Of a DNA stretch of 64,000 nt, positions 22,873 to 33,040 are shown piece after piece. The DNA is from Pyrrhosoma nymphula (lineage: Eukaryota > Arthropoda > Insecta > Odonata > Coenagrionidae), in contig OY754331.1 in NCBI GenBank assembly GCA_963573305.1, positions 93,549,434 to 93,613,433 of the forward strand, written 5' to 3'. The notes beneath the pieces were generated by a model that had not been told where the DNA came from, made no database searches, and was given only the letters and a program-made list of their open reading frames with translations. Made by a program: the position numbers and the translations under genes. Positions within the stretch are counted from its first letter, which is position 1, and every line of letters begins with the position of its first letter.

Positions 22873-23328
22873 TTTAAACTCTTGAGGGAATTTGATCGGG
22901 ACCGGTTGATTTTTTTGGAAATAATGGATTTCAGATGATTTACTATTCCACGACTGGTGATTAATAGACTGCATTGGGTACTTATATAGCCTAGGCATTG
23001 TAGCGGTGTCGTTTGGAGAGAATTTTGTATAGACGCTTTGAAAAAAGGTGTTGAGGATATGCATCGGGACTAAAATGCCTTCGGGCTCTTCTCCCAATAT
23101 GCGTCAAAAAAATTACTTTTTAAATCAGTGAATAAAAGAGTGTATTAGAGTTTATTATTAACAACGAATGTTGGAAATTAGAATTTAATTTCAATATTGT
23201 TAAAATAAAAAACGAATAGCCGTAACAAATTTTCGCAGCAAAATCAAATTCCTGAATGTATAACATATTTATAATGAGTTATCATTGATCCATTGCTCGA
23301 AATTTCACTCAATAACTAGGTAATAAAT
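22873..23328. other. No recognisable gene
   Basis: AT-rich spacer. The minus-strand frame at 22834-23097 overlaps the LINE-A end and has no domain motif. Confidence 0.5.
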
Positions 23329-23337
23329 AACCTTCTG

Positions 23338-24239
23338 GGTAAAGGTGAGTTAGCGTCCAGTCTGGGAGAAAATTAATTTCACCTGCTTCCCGATCACCTT
23401 ATACTACCTATTTCACTTATATTGCTACGATACATATGCGCATTTATACTAACCTTTCATTTGCTTCATAAATCCTTTTTCTTTCGTAAACTATTCACTT
23501 AAACCTGTGATGTGAATCAATTTCTCGACGCCATGTTGGAAATACTGACGTTTTCCTCCTAGTTCCCCCAGACGGGGCAGCGGTCGAGCAATTTCTTCAT
23601 TTTCTATATCCACAACCCATGATTTTTCCCGCCTTCAACTTAAAAACTATTCCCGCTTTTCGATGGCTTTATCACACTCAAGAGGGACGGGTATCCTCTC
23701 GGAGCTACCCTATAATCTTTGAAGATACCTCATTCCACTCCCTCCATACGGAACATTCATCACCAACTCGCCTCTCGCCATAATTTTACGCAAAGCAATC
23801 ACCATTGGGGTGGGTTGTGTAATCACCAACGGGGTATTCGTGAAAATAAAACGTAACTATCCGCCAAATAACCTATCTTTCCGTTCGGAAATGGCCTTTT
23901 CGAGGCCGCATATCGTCCCACCCTAGCACCCCTGTACCACTCCACAGACCCGCAACGTTGTTGTGTATGCCATCTTTCAGAAGTGAATTAAGTCCGTATC
24001 CCTCTACCGGGACTTCAGAAAATCTCGCAATATGGTGTCAAAATATCACCAAAAATACGCGAATTTTGTCATTTTCAACATTTATTTTCTCAAAAACTAA
24101 TAATCTCACGACTTTCTTTCTTACATTTATTGAATGCGCAATCCTTTCACTTTCATTTCACATTTCTCTGATACCCTTCACTTTTCTATGTTTCTCACAA
24201 AAAAATTTCTCCCAGACTGGACCCTAACTCACCTTTACC
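23338..24239. mobile_element. 902 bp TIR element with 9 bp target duplication
   Basis: The left end GGTAAAGGTGAGTTAGCGTC and the inverted right end GGTAAAGGTGAGTTAGGGTC continue into CAGTCTGGGAGAAA, giving about 34 bp of inverted repeat with one mismatch. AACCTTCTG directly precedes it (23329-23337) and directly follows it (24240-24248). A 9 bp duplication is typical of Mutator-like elements and also possible for Merlin; the ends do not decide. The plus-strand frame at 23958-24227 has no recognisable transposase motif, so the copy is non-autonomous. Confidence 0.85.
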
Positions 24240-24248
24240 AACCTTCTG

Positions 24249-26745
24249 TTTCTCACTCGAAGACGAGATTCACTAGTAAAACTTTATGTAAAATTGTGTT
24301 TGTAAAGAGAATACTTAGGAAAGCACCATAGAAGGGCCTAGTAAATTTCCGATGCATGTAATTACCTTTATATACCTACGCCTACAGCTCCGCATTGTTT
24401 GGTATATGCGCGGAAACACTGTAATATGGCATAACTATCGCTAAACACCGACAAAAGACACAGAAATGAACAATTATATGTTTATTGCGTGACATTAATA
24501 ATATCTATTGCTGAACTGTATTAATAAACATGGTAGTTAACTTTCAGGAATTATAGGCATGTGTACGTGCCTTATGAACTATTGGTTTGCGCGTTAAGTT
24601 ACGTGTTTACGCACCTGAAACCAGCTTGGTTTTTCCAAAGCACGTAAAATCGTTAATATATATCGTATAACTGCGATGAAAATACAATTTTCATCAGCGT
24701 GACTAGGGCAATACAAAGAACACAATTTTGCGGTTTATAACTAACTTTTAGAAGTTATAAACTATAGTGTGACTGGTAATTTGGTGCTATTACCCACCCG
24801 CGGTGAAGGGTTGGATCGCCTTCGACGCCGAGGCTGAGACTCCCGACTTCGGGTGTGATTGTGAGCGGGGCCAGCTATATGAGGGACGACCTCTCCACGG
24901 GACTTCAAGAGCAGGTAAAAACTTGAGGCCACACCAAAAGGACTTACAATGAAGGGAACAACAAACCAAGGAAAGAAGGTTTGTGACCTTCGGAACATTG
25001 GCAGTCAAACGCAGGAATTACCTACATTACCCCCTTTATGGTGTGGGGCTATTTCGTAGGAAAATGACCTTTCCAGTGTAAAAGGTGCCACCATGTCTAA
25101 CTACAACTACACATGGGGAGGTGAGAATGGAATACAAACGTGATTTTTTATTACAAACATTCATCGGCTATATACGATTGGAGTTCCCATACTTCTCGAA
25201 AATTTATACGCAGTAGAAATATAAGACAATTATTCCTGATCAAATAGCAGAACTGAATCATGACGACAAAACCGTAAGCATATTAACTATCCACTCTACT
25301 AAATAATTGCGGACTATTGTTTCAGTAATTGTTTACCGTGAAAATCGCAACGAGTTGCTTACGCCATGGTCTAAATTAAATTGCAGGACTGATAATTACA
25401 AAACAATTTACTATTTTATGAAGTAGGTATCACGAAAACAAGCAGCACGGTATTCGAATCTCAATATAAGCCATCGTGGACGATACAAAACAATGCAGTA
25501 AGCGCACTACGAAAAATTATTTGCCAGCTGAGGAAGCATTAGATTCAAGAAATTAGGCCAGAGCTCAAAGAAAGCACGGTTGAACTACAGAGATAGTTGT
25601 TTGGAGCGCATCGTTGTGTAGCTCATATTGAACAAATCTCATCGCCTCTAACACGCGTTACCTACGCTACCCGATTGAGGACATGACACAAATTCAATGC
25701 AAATCCACTCAAGGTCCGACCACCAAAACACTACCGTCACTCGTGATTAGACTCACCATAAGTGTGCTGAAATGTTGGACGGTGGACGACTCGTACATCG
25801 AAACGTGGCCAGAAATGCAGTGTGGCCTGGCGGAGAACCCGCATGGACTTCACCATCATGCTGAAGCGTTGATGCCTCCAATGGAACATTCCGCTGGCCA
25901 ATATATTGCACTAATTTCAGCTTTTCCATCTCCAACTAGGAATCCCTGAGAAATAGGAAAGAGAATTAAAACTGAGACCTTAAGGGTGAAATGATATTTC
26001 ATCAGAGATGGAATAAAATAATTCCACCCATACGCAACTTGATAGAGAATCTTCTGTAGTAAATTGCCTTAACTGCGCAAGTACCGCAGTTAAGGTAATC
26101 CTGCCGATACTGTAAGGCCACATCCGAAACAATATCTTCCAACAACGGCAAAGAAAACAAGGGAAATTAACGTTGATATGTACGAACTATCACATATAAA
26201 ATATCGCTATCATGATAAGATGCGAGAACACAAATGTTTATAACCTCTAAAACTCTATTCAAATATATTTTTCTTCAAATATAATAGAATTACCTTTCGT
26301 TTGTTCTCCCATCTTCTACACTGCGTCGTGCTTCCACACAAAACATCCATGCGACTGAATGGTTAGTTAAGAGGTCCTACTGATGGCGCGCCGGTCGTTT
26401 CCACTCAAGTAAACGGTAGGAGGGGTAATCTAGCAGAGCGAAGTCAGGCTCACAGTCCAATGGGGTAAACAGTCATTTCACTTCGCCACTTGATTGAAAC
26501 CAACCTCTAGGCCACGGGCTCCCAACCTTCTTTCTAACTTCCCCCATTCACCACAGCCCATAATATCATTCTCCTTCCCAATATTAATTTCCTTGATTGA
26601 TATTCACCTCCTGGTAGTCAACACCCGGAATATCGATTAGGTGACAATTTTACCTCGGGAATATTTGGAAGAATTCCATCACGTCATATTTGCGAATGCA
26701 ATCATCATATAGGGAGACTAATGTGGTGGTTTCGTAAATACGTCC
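24249..26745. other. No recognisable gene; one dispersed repeat, one hairpin
   Basis: No supported gene. The stretch 24975-25147 (GGTTTGTGACCTTCGGAACA...GGTGAGAATGGAATACAAAC) is a diverged copy of 4838-4945. At 26067-26077/26085-26095 CCTTAACTGCG pairs perfectly with CGCAGTTAAGG across a 7-base loop. The frame at 25683-25949 has no motif I recognise. Confidence 0.4.
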
Positions 26746-26812
26746 ACCTCTGCCGGGATTCAAACCCGAGCCCTCGTGATGGGAAGTCCACAATTATTTA
26801 ATCCCGTAAATA
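26746..26812 (-). other. tRNA-like (SINE-head) remnant
   Basis: The minus strand contains a T-arm/B-box-like stretch GGGTTTGAATCCCGGCAGAG preceded by CTTCCCATCACGAGGGCTC, the layout of an anticodon-to-T-arm half of a tRNA. No A box or acceptor stem is clear, so a tRNA-derived SINE fragment is more likely than a tRNA gene. Confidence 0.4.
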
Positions 26813-27012
26813 CGCATGATTAAGAACCGGTTTAAATCTGCCATTCAATAAACTTTATTGAGTACGGAAGAGCAAATCAAAAAAATCAACAATATTATAG
26901 ATTTTAAATAATCTATAGAACATCACATTTTGCTTAATAGTGGCACCTATTCTTCACTGAACCCTTCTGGATTCCCACCAGGAGAAAAATTCCCCACTGT
27001 TTGAGAACCCCT
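26813..27012. other. No recognisable gene
   Basis: AT-rich spacer between the tRNA-like remnant and the long hairpin at 27013. Nothing supported. Confidence 0.5.
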
Positions 27013-27076
27013 GCTCAATGGGAACGATGAGCAAGGGGTTCAGGGTTCAACCCCTTGCTCATCGTCCCCATTGAGC
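27013..27076. repeat. Long hairpin, 26 bp stem
   Basis: 27013-27038 pairs with 27051-27076 at 25 of 26 positions around a 12-base loop (TTCAGGGTTCAA). The stem core is CGATGAGCAAGGGG. No T-rich tail, gene or element boundary explains it. Confidence 0.85.
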
Positions 27077-27361
27077 TCACAGGCTAAACGAGTACACCCA
27101 GGGTTCTTTGAAAACCGCCGAGAGATGTTTTTTGCAGAGAGTTCGTCACCAATATGGGGGAGGTCAGGTTAGATATCTAATGAAGTCACTGCGGCCCTCA
27201 ATAGTACGATCAGTACTCCCGATGAAGTCTCGCACTTGCGACGAGCTACTGGACTACTTCAAACCGAGGCTCCAAAAGGCTACTATGCATTCTTGTCGCA
27301 GAGACCACAAAAGAAAATACTACACCGAAGGCAACTCCCCGTGAGACCAATGCGGCTTTGT

Positions 27362-27722
27362 TTTTTTATTACGTTATTTATTAAAATACCTAAAACAAAC
27401 TAAGGCCCTAACATTGTGCTTAATAAACAGGATAAGTTAAACGTAAAAATAGCAGTTAAAACATGAATGACAATATCCAGCACTATACAATAAAAATTCT
27501 GTTTACTATCCTGGAAGCCGCCACAGAGGTGTGTAGCAGGGTTTTTATTACGTTATTTATTAAAATACCTAAAACATAAACTAAGGCCCTAACATTGTGC
27601 TCAATAAACAGGATAAGTTAAACGTAAAAATAGCAGTTAAAACATGAATGACAATATCCAGCACTATACAATAAAACAAGTCTGTTTACTATCCTGGAAG
27701 CCGCCACAGAGGTGTGTGGCAG
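27362..27722. repeat. Tandem duplication of ~180 bp
   Basis: Unit 1 at 27362-27540 and unit 2 at 27541-27722 are nearly identical (TATTACGTTATTTATTAAAA...ATGACAATATCCAGCACTAT...AGCCGCCACAGAGGTGTGT), differing by a few substitutions and small indels. Each ends in the LINE 3' signature, so the duplication covers a LINE terminus and its flank. The upstream frame at 27108-27344 is of unknown nature. Confidence 0.88.
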
Positions 27723-28135
27723 GGGTGTGAGGACACCAGCCATTGAAGGGAATGGGAAAGGATGCTATGCTAATGATGTTTCACATTAATCTCACGCTGT
27801 TTTTGTGAAAACCACTATTGGCATGTGGAAATAAGGAATTTTTTTACCTCTCAGTTCGGCAGTGTCCCTCCCTTATTTCATCGCTTCTATCAGTCCTAGA
27901 AAAAAAGCGCGGGGTCAAAATAATATCCTGCGTGTCATACTGAAACTCGCCTGATCATAACTATTCAAGGAATCTATTAAGCCTAGCGTGTAGCCTCCAA
28001 GTCTCTAGCGCATCCAATCCTAGTCCTTACATCAGCTTCGTTACACTTTCACTTCGATCGCAGTAGTTTCGAACGAAGCGTCAGTCTTTCCTTTGTACTT
28101 TGTATGGTTCGCAAATTAAATATTTCTTTTCAGGA
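27690..28135 (-). mobile_element. LINE-C 3' part, 5'-truncated
   Basis: The minus strand shows a decayed end of a CR1/jockey-like ORF (LIDSLNSYDQ, then a region equivalent to SDEIREGHCRTE near 27870) and a 3' end with AGCCGCCACAGAGGTGTGTG. It is related to, but distinct from, LINE-A and LINE-B. It abuts the 3' end of the LINE-A copy at 28142. Confidence 0.5.
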
Positions 28136-28141
28136 TACAAA

Positions 28142-28930
28142 ATTCTACATCTAAACCTACGAAGTACCACGCAAGCCACCACTAGGTAGTGTGGCACGGG
28201 TGATTCCAAAGGCGTGCAGCACTCGACCCAGTTCAAATCAGGACCTCGCACGTTCCCCCGGCCGTTAGGCGCAGACCAAAAAGCGGTCAGGAGAACAGTG
28301 CGCAATCAAACCAGAAACTGGGAGAGTGCTACGTAAATGAACATGCGTACTGGTAAAGAGACAAATTGTGGTTAATATTACTAATACTTTAACTTATGAA
28401 TGCTACGAGATACTACTTCAGGCAGAAAACAAAATAATGGTGGACATTTCAAGCGGTGTAAAGTATTTGTAATGATGTTATGTGTTTGTACATGTATTGA
28501 TGTTATGAACCTCAGGCCGATTGCCTTGGGGGACACCTAGCTTCAAATTGATTTTCATTGTATAAGAAGAAGTATGTATTTTTTTACGGAGAAATAAATT
28601 TCAGTTTCAGTTTCCATTATTACACACAAGTGAAAAGTCTACCTAGTGAGGGTGGGAGTTTCATATGATAGATCTATCGCAACTATTATGATCCCTTATT
28701 TGACGCGGAAAGATGACATTTTTTAAATCTATCGCTTCTGCAGTCTATTTCCTTTATCTCATTCCTGTGGTCGCTTCTACCGAAATACGTCGGCTCTAGC
28801 AAAATATGTTGAACGTCTGGCAAAAAATATTCTGCTTCAAACTTTCGCAAAATATTTAACCTATATTTATCCCTTCGATCAACTAGAGATTCCCTCACTA
28901 ATTGCTTCACCAATTCGGTAACTCTCGCGG
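28142..28930 (-). mobile_element. LINE-A copy, 5'-truncated
   Basis: The minus-strand frame at 28913-28686 gives the ORF end (QLVRESLVDRRDKYRLNIL, LLEPTYFGRSDHRNEIKEID). A 3' UTR follows that matches 15745-16140, including GTGCGCAATCAAACCAGAAA and the terminal CTACATCTAAACCTAC-type repeat plus GCAAGCCACCACTAGG. An extra 130 bp near 28480-28620, absent from the other copy, includes TGAACCTCAGGCC and may be a small insertion. Confidence 0.78.
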
Positions 28931-29589
28931 TTCATTTGAGATGTGGATTATTCAGAGTAAAGTAGCATCTCTCTTATAATTCACCATTGGAGAACCTTCC
29001 TACATCTTGTTTGAATAAATTGCAGCCCGTGCGCAGATTCATTTTCCGACCTTGACGAGACTTATTTCCACGAAAGTTTCCTGCACGGGGTTTGGGTGTA
29101 GGTGACCATTCTCCCTCAGGACTTTACTCAGATTGCTTGCACTCACTGCCAACCTCAATACTTTTGTAGTTTCCTTCTCCTTGGCTATTTTGCTTTCACG
29201 TTTTAGTCGTTTCCTTTTCATAGCTGCGATAGGATTTTATTTAATAGCTTAGTATTGAGTTAGTTCTTTTAGATTTATTTCTTTTCATTTTTGGTTAATG
29301 TTTCGTTATTTTTTTCACTGAAGTTTGAGCTTAATTTTTAGCTTTGGCTTACATTATTTCAGTAGGTTCTTAAGTTAGTTAAATGAGTAATTTTAAATCT
29401 CAAATAAGTTTGCATTAGTTTTGATTGATGTCTTCTAATACTGAGAGAAGTGAATGCGTCTTTGAGAATGCGAAAAATACTACAAATAACATCACGCGAA
29501 TAATAATCTTTCTGAATAAAAAAAGTATATTTCAATTTCAATTATACGACAGAAGGACTTGCGCGGTACAATTTATCTCTAGGGAAGAA
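28931..29589. other. No recognisable gene
   Basis: A 60-codon minus-strand frame at 29039-29221 is lysine-rich at its N-terminus (MKRKRLKRESKIAKEKE) and ends in HPNPVQETFVEISLVKVG. I do not recognise it and cannot support it as a gene. The rest is AT-rich. Confidence 0.4.
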
Positions 29590-30960
29590 AAAAATTACTT
29601 CATTCAGCACACAAAAAAATAAATGCAAATTATTAAGAAACAAAACATCACGAAAAAAAAACTATTTGAATTAAAAGGGTAGGTTTCATTGGAAATTATA
29701 AGATTTTTACTCCTCGAGAATATGCATTGTGGAAAAAAATGTAGTAGATCCTTGTTGTGTTCAAAACAATTCTACTTTTAATTAAATATCAAGCTATTGT
29801 AATGCTTACCTAATGTTAAATTAGAAAAAAGATGATAGTTTTAGCAGTACCTTAGTGGAATTCATGCATAATGAAATGATGAATTACTTTGTTTTCCACA
29901 TAGATATTAATTCTTTCTCTAGACCCGGCTTTCATCGCTTCGTGACGTCATTAGGTACAGAAATTGTAAAACACACAGCTTAACTAGTCAATATGAGAGG
30001 GGGAGGTAGTCTTCAGTCGATTGTCCTGTTAAAGGCGGCGGGTAAGGGAGGGTATGGGGATAGGGTAGGGGTAGGGATAGAAAAAAAGGACATATCTTTC
30101 AGAACGCATGAAAATCACTGCAGGCTACTATTAAAAAACAGAGATGTATAATCTTTCAAAATAAAAGGAGCAGAATTTATTTACTATTTGAAGATTATTA
30201 CTCCCAGAAAATATCCTAATAATACTTCATTCAAAACACCAAAAAAATATTGCAGAATACTAAAAAATCAAGCACCGTGGAGAATGAATTTCAAAGCAAA
30301 AAGAGATGAATTTATTCGCAATTATGACATGGTTGCCATATTAAATATGCTTTGTGGAAAAATGGAATGAGATGATGACTTTTTAATTTAGATATTTCTC
30401 TAATGTTAAAATAAGATATTTGTCGTGTTTTTGTAATTTTGACTGAGAAAAAAATGTTTACTTCTTCCATAACGCCAGAAAGAATATCATCTACTACTCA
30501 GAAATAAAGCTCCGCGAAGAATATACCTTCTGAATTGAATGGGCAGATTTTATTTGCAATTATAAGACTAAATAAGACTCCTCGAGAATATGCCTTGCGG
30601 AAAAAAATAAAGTTGTGCTTTGTTTATGCTTTCAAGGTAGTACTATAATTTGTTTTTACATCAGACTATTGCCGTCTTTTCCTAATGCTAAATTAGAAAA
30701 ATGGATACATATTTCACTACGCAAAAAAATATTGCAAACTGCTAAGAAATAGGACATCGCGAAGTATATTATTTCTAAATAAAAAGAGCAGAATTAATTC
30801 GCTGTGATAAAACTAAGTATTACTTCTAGAAAATATGCCCTTTGGAAAAACACACAACAGTCGTTTGTAGCTTTAGAAACATCTATCTTTTTTTGAATTA
30901 AAATCAGAAATTTGTCGTGTTTTCTATTACTAATTGTTGGTGGTAACCTAAAGGGAAATA
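29590..30960 (+). repeat. Decayed satellite, ~245 bp period
   Basis: At least four diverged monomers. Anchor motifs recur in the same order: AAAAAAATATTGCA...AAGAAA, CATCGCGAAG, GAGCAGAATTTATT, GAGAATATGCCTTGCGGAAA and TAATGTTAAATTAGAAAA. The GAGAATATGC..GGAAAA anchor lies near 29716, 30341, 30584 and 30829. The last two spacings are about 243-245 bp, and the first gap contains partial units and an unrelated GGGTAAGGGAGG stretch (30000-30080). No coding content. Confidence 0.65.
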
Positions 30961-31064
30961 TGCATTTAGTAAAAACTTGTTCTTCTTAAAAGGCAAACTT
31001 TTGCTTCCAAACCACTTATAACGCGTAATTTTGCACGTAGTTTGTTACGAATTTATTGGGACGA

Positions 31065-31165
31065 GACCCGCGAGCCCCCCCTTTTCCTGGGGGGTATTCC
31101 GTACCCCAAGAGCCGCTGGTGCCGCCCCCCCTCCCCGATCCCCTGGTCTTGAGCCGCCCCTGACT
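31065..31165. repeat. C-rich stretch, possible hAT end
   Basis: CCCGCGAGCCCCCCC...GAGCCGCCCCTGA. Read on the minus strand it begins CAGGGGCGGCTCAAGACCAG, similar to terminal sequences of some hAT elements. No partner end or target duplication was found. Confidence 0.3.
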
Positions 31166-31817
31166 TATCCTCCACCACGTCCATCCTGTGTGGGAGGTGC
31201 ACGAGCAGAGTGGCTCAAATCGGGGAATCGCGGGATGTCAGTACAACCTGCTCATCGACAAGTGCACATGCCAGAATGGCATCCAGCATAAGTGTGCGTG
31301 GATTGTCTCCGCAACGGAGTTGTCCTGTGTACTGCATGCCGAGTGTTATAAACAGAGCGCGAGATTGAGGGAGCGAGGGCGTTTCTCTCCCAGGCGGCAA
31401 AAAGGGCAGCGAACGAAACTGGTCTGAACTCAAGACCTCTCATCCGACGGAAGCGATGATGACACTTTCATATTGTCTATGAAGGCAGACGTTGTCAAGC
31501 TCGAAATAAAAAAGCCGAACAGAAGGTCTTGCTCAAGGCGTACACCGATATCGCTGTCGAAGGAGCTGATGTTTGACTTCCTACGCTCCGCCGGTCTCAA
31601 GTCCGAAACCGAAGGTTTTGTCTTCGCGTGCCAGGATGGTGCCATAAGCACACTCATGTACCGCCGCCTTATATTCAAGGCGTAGGTTTCGGATACGAGG
31701 TGAAGGGCGTGCCGAGCCCAACCAAAGACTTTGAGTCAACTTCTCTCCGCCTGCAGTTATTACGCCAGGTCAGGTAGGCTCGGCGCAACGCGACCCTGCG
31801 GGTTTATTTTACTCTCA

Positions 31818-31825
31818 CCTACGAC
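31818..31825 (+). repeat. 8 bp target-site duplication, left
   Basis: CCTACGAC, repeated exactly at 32681-32688 on the other side of the hAT derivative. Confidence 0.92.
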
Positions 31826-31946
31826 CAGGCCCGTCGCGAGGGCGGGGCAGCCGGGGCATTTTGCCCTGGGCGCAGCGAGTTGGGGGCGCGCCGTGTTCGC
31901 CGATAGAAAATCTTTTTAAAATTTTGACAACAACGTTTTCCGCCGT

Positions 31947-32306
31947 GTGGCGCTCTCGGGTCTCTTCAACTCAATGAAGGAGCTCCGAGACATCGCGGTG
32001 CAAATCTTCTTGCTTTTCAATCTCGTGGCAATGGATGACTCCCGGGAAAAATTTGACTTGGATGATCTTGCTCCTGACGATTTTCACGCGCTTTTTCTTG
32101 ATGAGGAATTCCACCCTTATACGCGCGAAGATTTGCAGATATATGAGAGTGAAGTAGAGATTAGTGATTGTGAGACGTGTGCGAGTAGTCAAAGTGACAA
32201 AACCGACTCGGTAACCGACACCAGTGAGGAAGAAAATATTCAACTGGAGGGTGACCATTTCGTTGAGAACGCAGAAAACAACAAAAGTGAAGAGAGAGAA
32301 GAGTAG
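31947..32306 (+). CDS. Acidic ORF inside the hAT derivative
   Basis: A 119-codon frame starting with ATG at 31947. After a hydrophobic stretch (residues 18-28, IQIFLLFNLVAM-like) it is strongly acidic (DLDDLAPDDF, TSEEENIQLEGD, ENNKSEEREE), without a DNA-binding or catalytic motif that I can see. A second ATG near residue 29 (MDDSREKFDLDDLAPDDFHA) is a plausible alternative start and would remove the hydrophobic segment. Beyond the TAG the same frame continues with DDLAKFSRRCRENSRARN. So it may be the N-terminal part of the parental transposase, an acidic region joined to a basic one and cut by a nonsense change, or a captured host fragment. Coding status is uncertain. Confidence 0.4.
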   Translation: MALSGLFNSMKELRDIAVQIFLLFNLVAMDDSREKFDLDDLAPDDFHALFLDEEFHPYTREDLQIYESEVEISDCETCASSQSDKTDSVTDTSEEENIQLEGDHFVENAENNKSEEREE

Positions 32307-32389
32307 TTTCTGAGTGACGACGATTTGGCGAAATTTTCTCGCAGGTGCCGCGAAAATTCCCGCGCGCGAAATGTAAACAAAGATCGTCA

Positions 32390-32515
32390 ATGTCTCAAGA
32401 ACGATTGGTTGCACTGGCAACGTTATCTATTGAGAATGAGGAAGCTAGAGACTTGAATTTTCAAGAATTAATCAAATCTTTTGCAAAAAGTAAGGAGAGA
32501 AAGATTCCATTATAA
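32390..32515 (+). pseudogene. hAT transposase C-terminal 41 codons
   Basis: The frame begins MSQERLVALATLSIENE and ends FAKSKERKIPL. This is the terminal segment of ZMYM-type hAT transposases: after the dimerisation domain they read RLssLalLSIEne.A..ldfd.li..FA..KaRk. It ends at TAA, and AATAAA follows about 20 bp later (32537). The catalytic RNase H-like domain and most of the dimerisation domain are deleted, so it makes no active enzyme. It identifies the parent element as a ZMYM-like hAT, similar in type to the transposase at 60.5-62.0 kb. Confidence 0.8.
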
Positions 32516-33040
32516 TATGAATATTAAATTATAATCAATAAAATATCTTTTTTCTGAAAAATGTTTTCTATTATATTTTCCCCAAATACCGAAAATCTCC
32601 CGATTGGAGGTATATCAATGTTATGGGGGGCGCACGATCACAGTTTGCCCCGGGCGCCAGATCAGCTAGCGACGGGCCTGCCTACGACACCATTATGTCA
32701 TCGTAGAAATACCGGTGCTGCGCTATTCCTCTGGCCATGCTGAGTCCGTCGTGGAGAACGATAAATGTACAACCTGGTGGAGTAACACTTTCTTCACCAC
32801 GAGGTAAGCAGTTGGAGGCGACCAAGTCTAATATCGATCTCCACGATCACTTCACACGCTCCATCTTTTTGATTGAGTTTTTGGCTCCAACTGAAACAAA
32901 AATGTATGAAAAAAAGTGGAGTAAATGGCTAAATATCGGGACGTGCTTTTTGAACTTCGGCAAATGTACAAATTCCTCCCGTGAAACTAGTAGTGCTCAT
33001 CATAGGTGAGTTAAGGGCTTGCTGATGAGTAGCATCAAGT

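Larger units (their letters stand above)
31826..32680 (+). mobile_element. 855 bp non-autonomous hAT element
   Basis: The ends CAGGCCCGTCGCGAG (left) and CTAGCGACGGGCCTG (right) are inverted repeats of about 15 bp with one mismatch. An exact 8 bp duplication flanks them, the hAT signature. The interior is not random: it keeps a 119-codon acidic ORF and the last 41 codons of a hAT transposase followed by AATAAA, so it is an internal deletion derivative of a larger autonomous element. It sits inside the Pol pseudogene described at 31188. Confidence 0.92.
31188..33040 (+). pseudogene. Non-LTR-type Pol C-terminal region, split by a hAT derivative
   Basis: The region after the reverse transcriptase of a retroelement Pol. 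A frame with one stop (31188-31685) includes FLRSAGLKSETEGFVFACQD, a motif common in such C-terminal regions. It is followed by a CRAC-type zinc-knuckle-like block (CRAQPKTLSQLLSAC, 31710-31755) that ends at the hAT insertion. After the insertion the homology resumes with VVENDKCTTWWSNTFF. Further on come the DLHDHFTRSIFLIEFLAPTE..EKKWSKW stretch, which resembles a PD-(D/E)XK-like core (D...IEF...K), and FELRQMYK and VKLVVLIIGELRA at 32950-33020. Several frameshifts and stops. The clade is not determined, and the RT domain is not seen upstream. Confidence 0.6.

Noticed and set aside
27108..27344. 78-codon frame with a gag-like feel (VRYLMKSLRPSIVRSVLP)
   Set aside because: No zinc knuckle, protease or neighbouring pol; similarity too vague to call.
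29039..29221. Lysine-rich 60-codon minus-strand ORF
   Set aside because: No family recognised, short, in AT-rich DNA next to LINE remnants; mentioned in the region note only.
31971..32420. 149-codon minus-strand frame inside the hAT derivative
   Set aside because: Antisense to the acidic ORF and the transposase tail; no motif.
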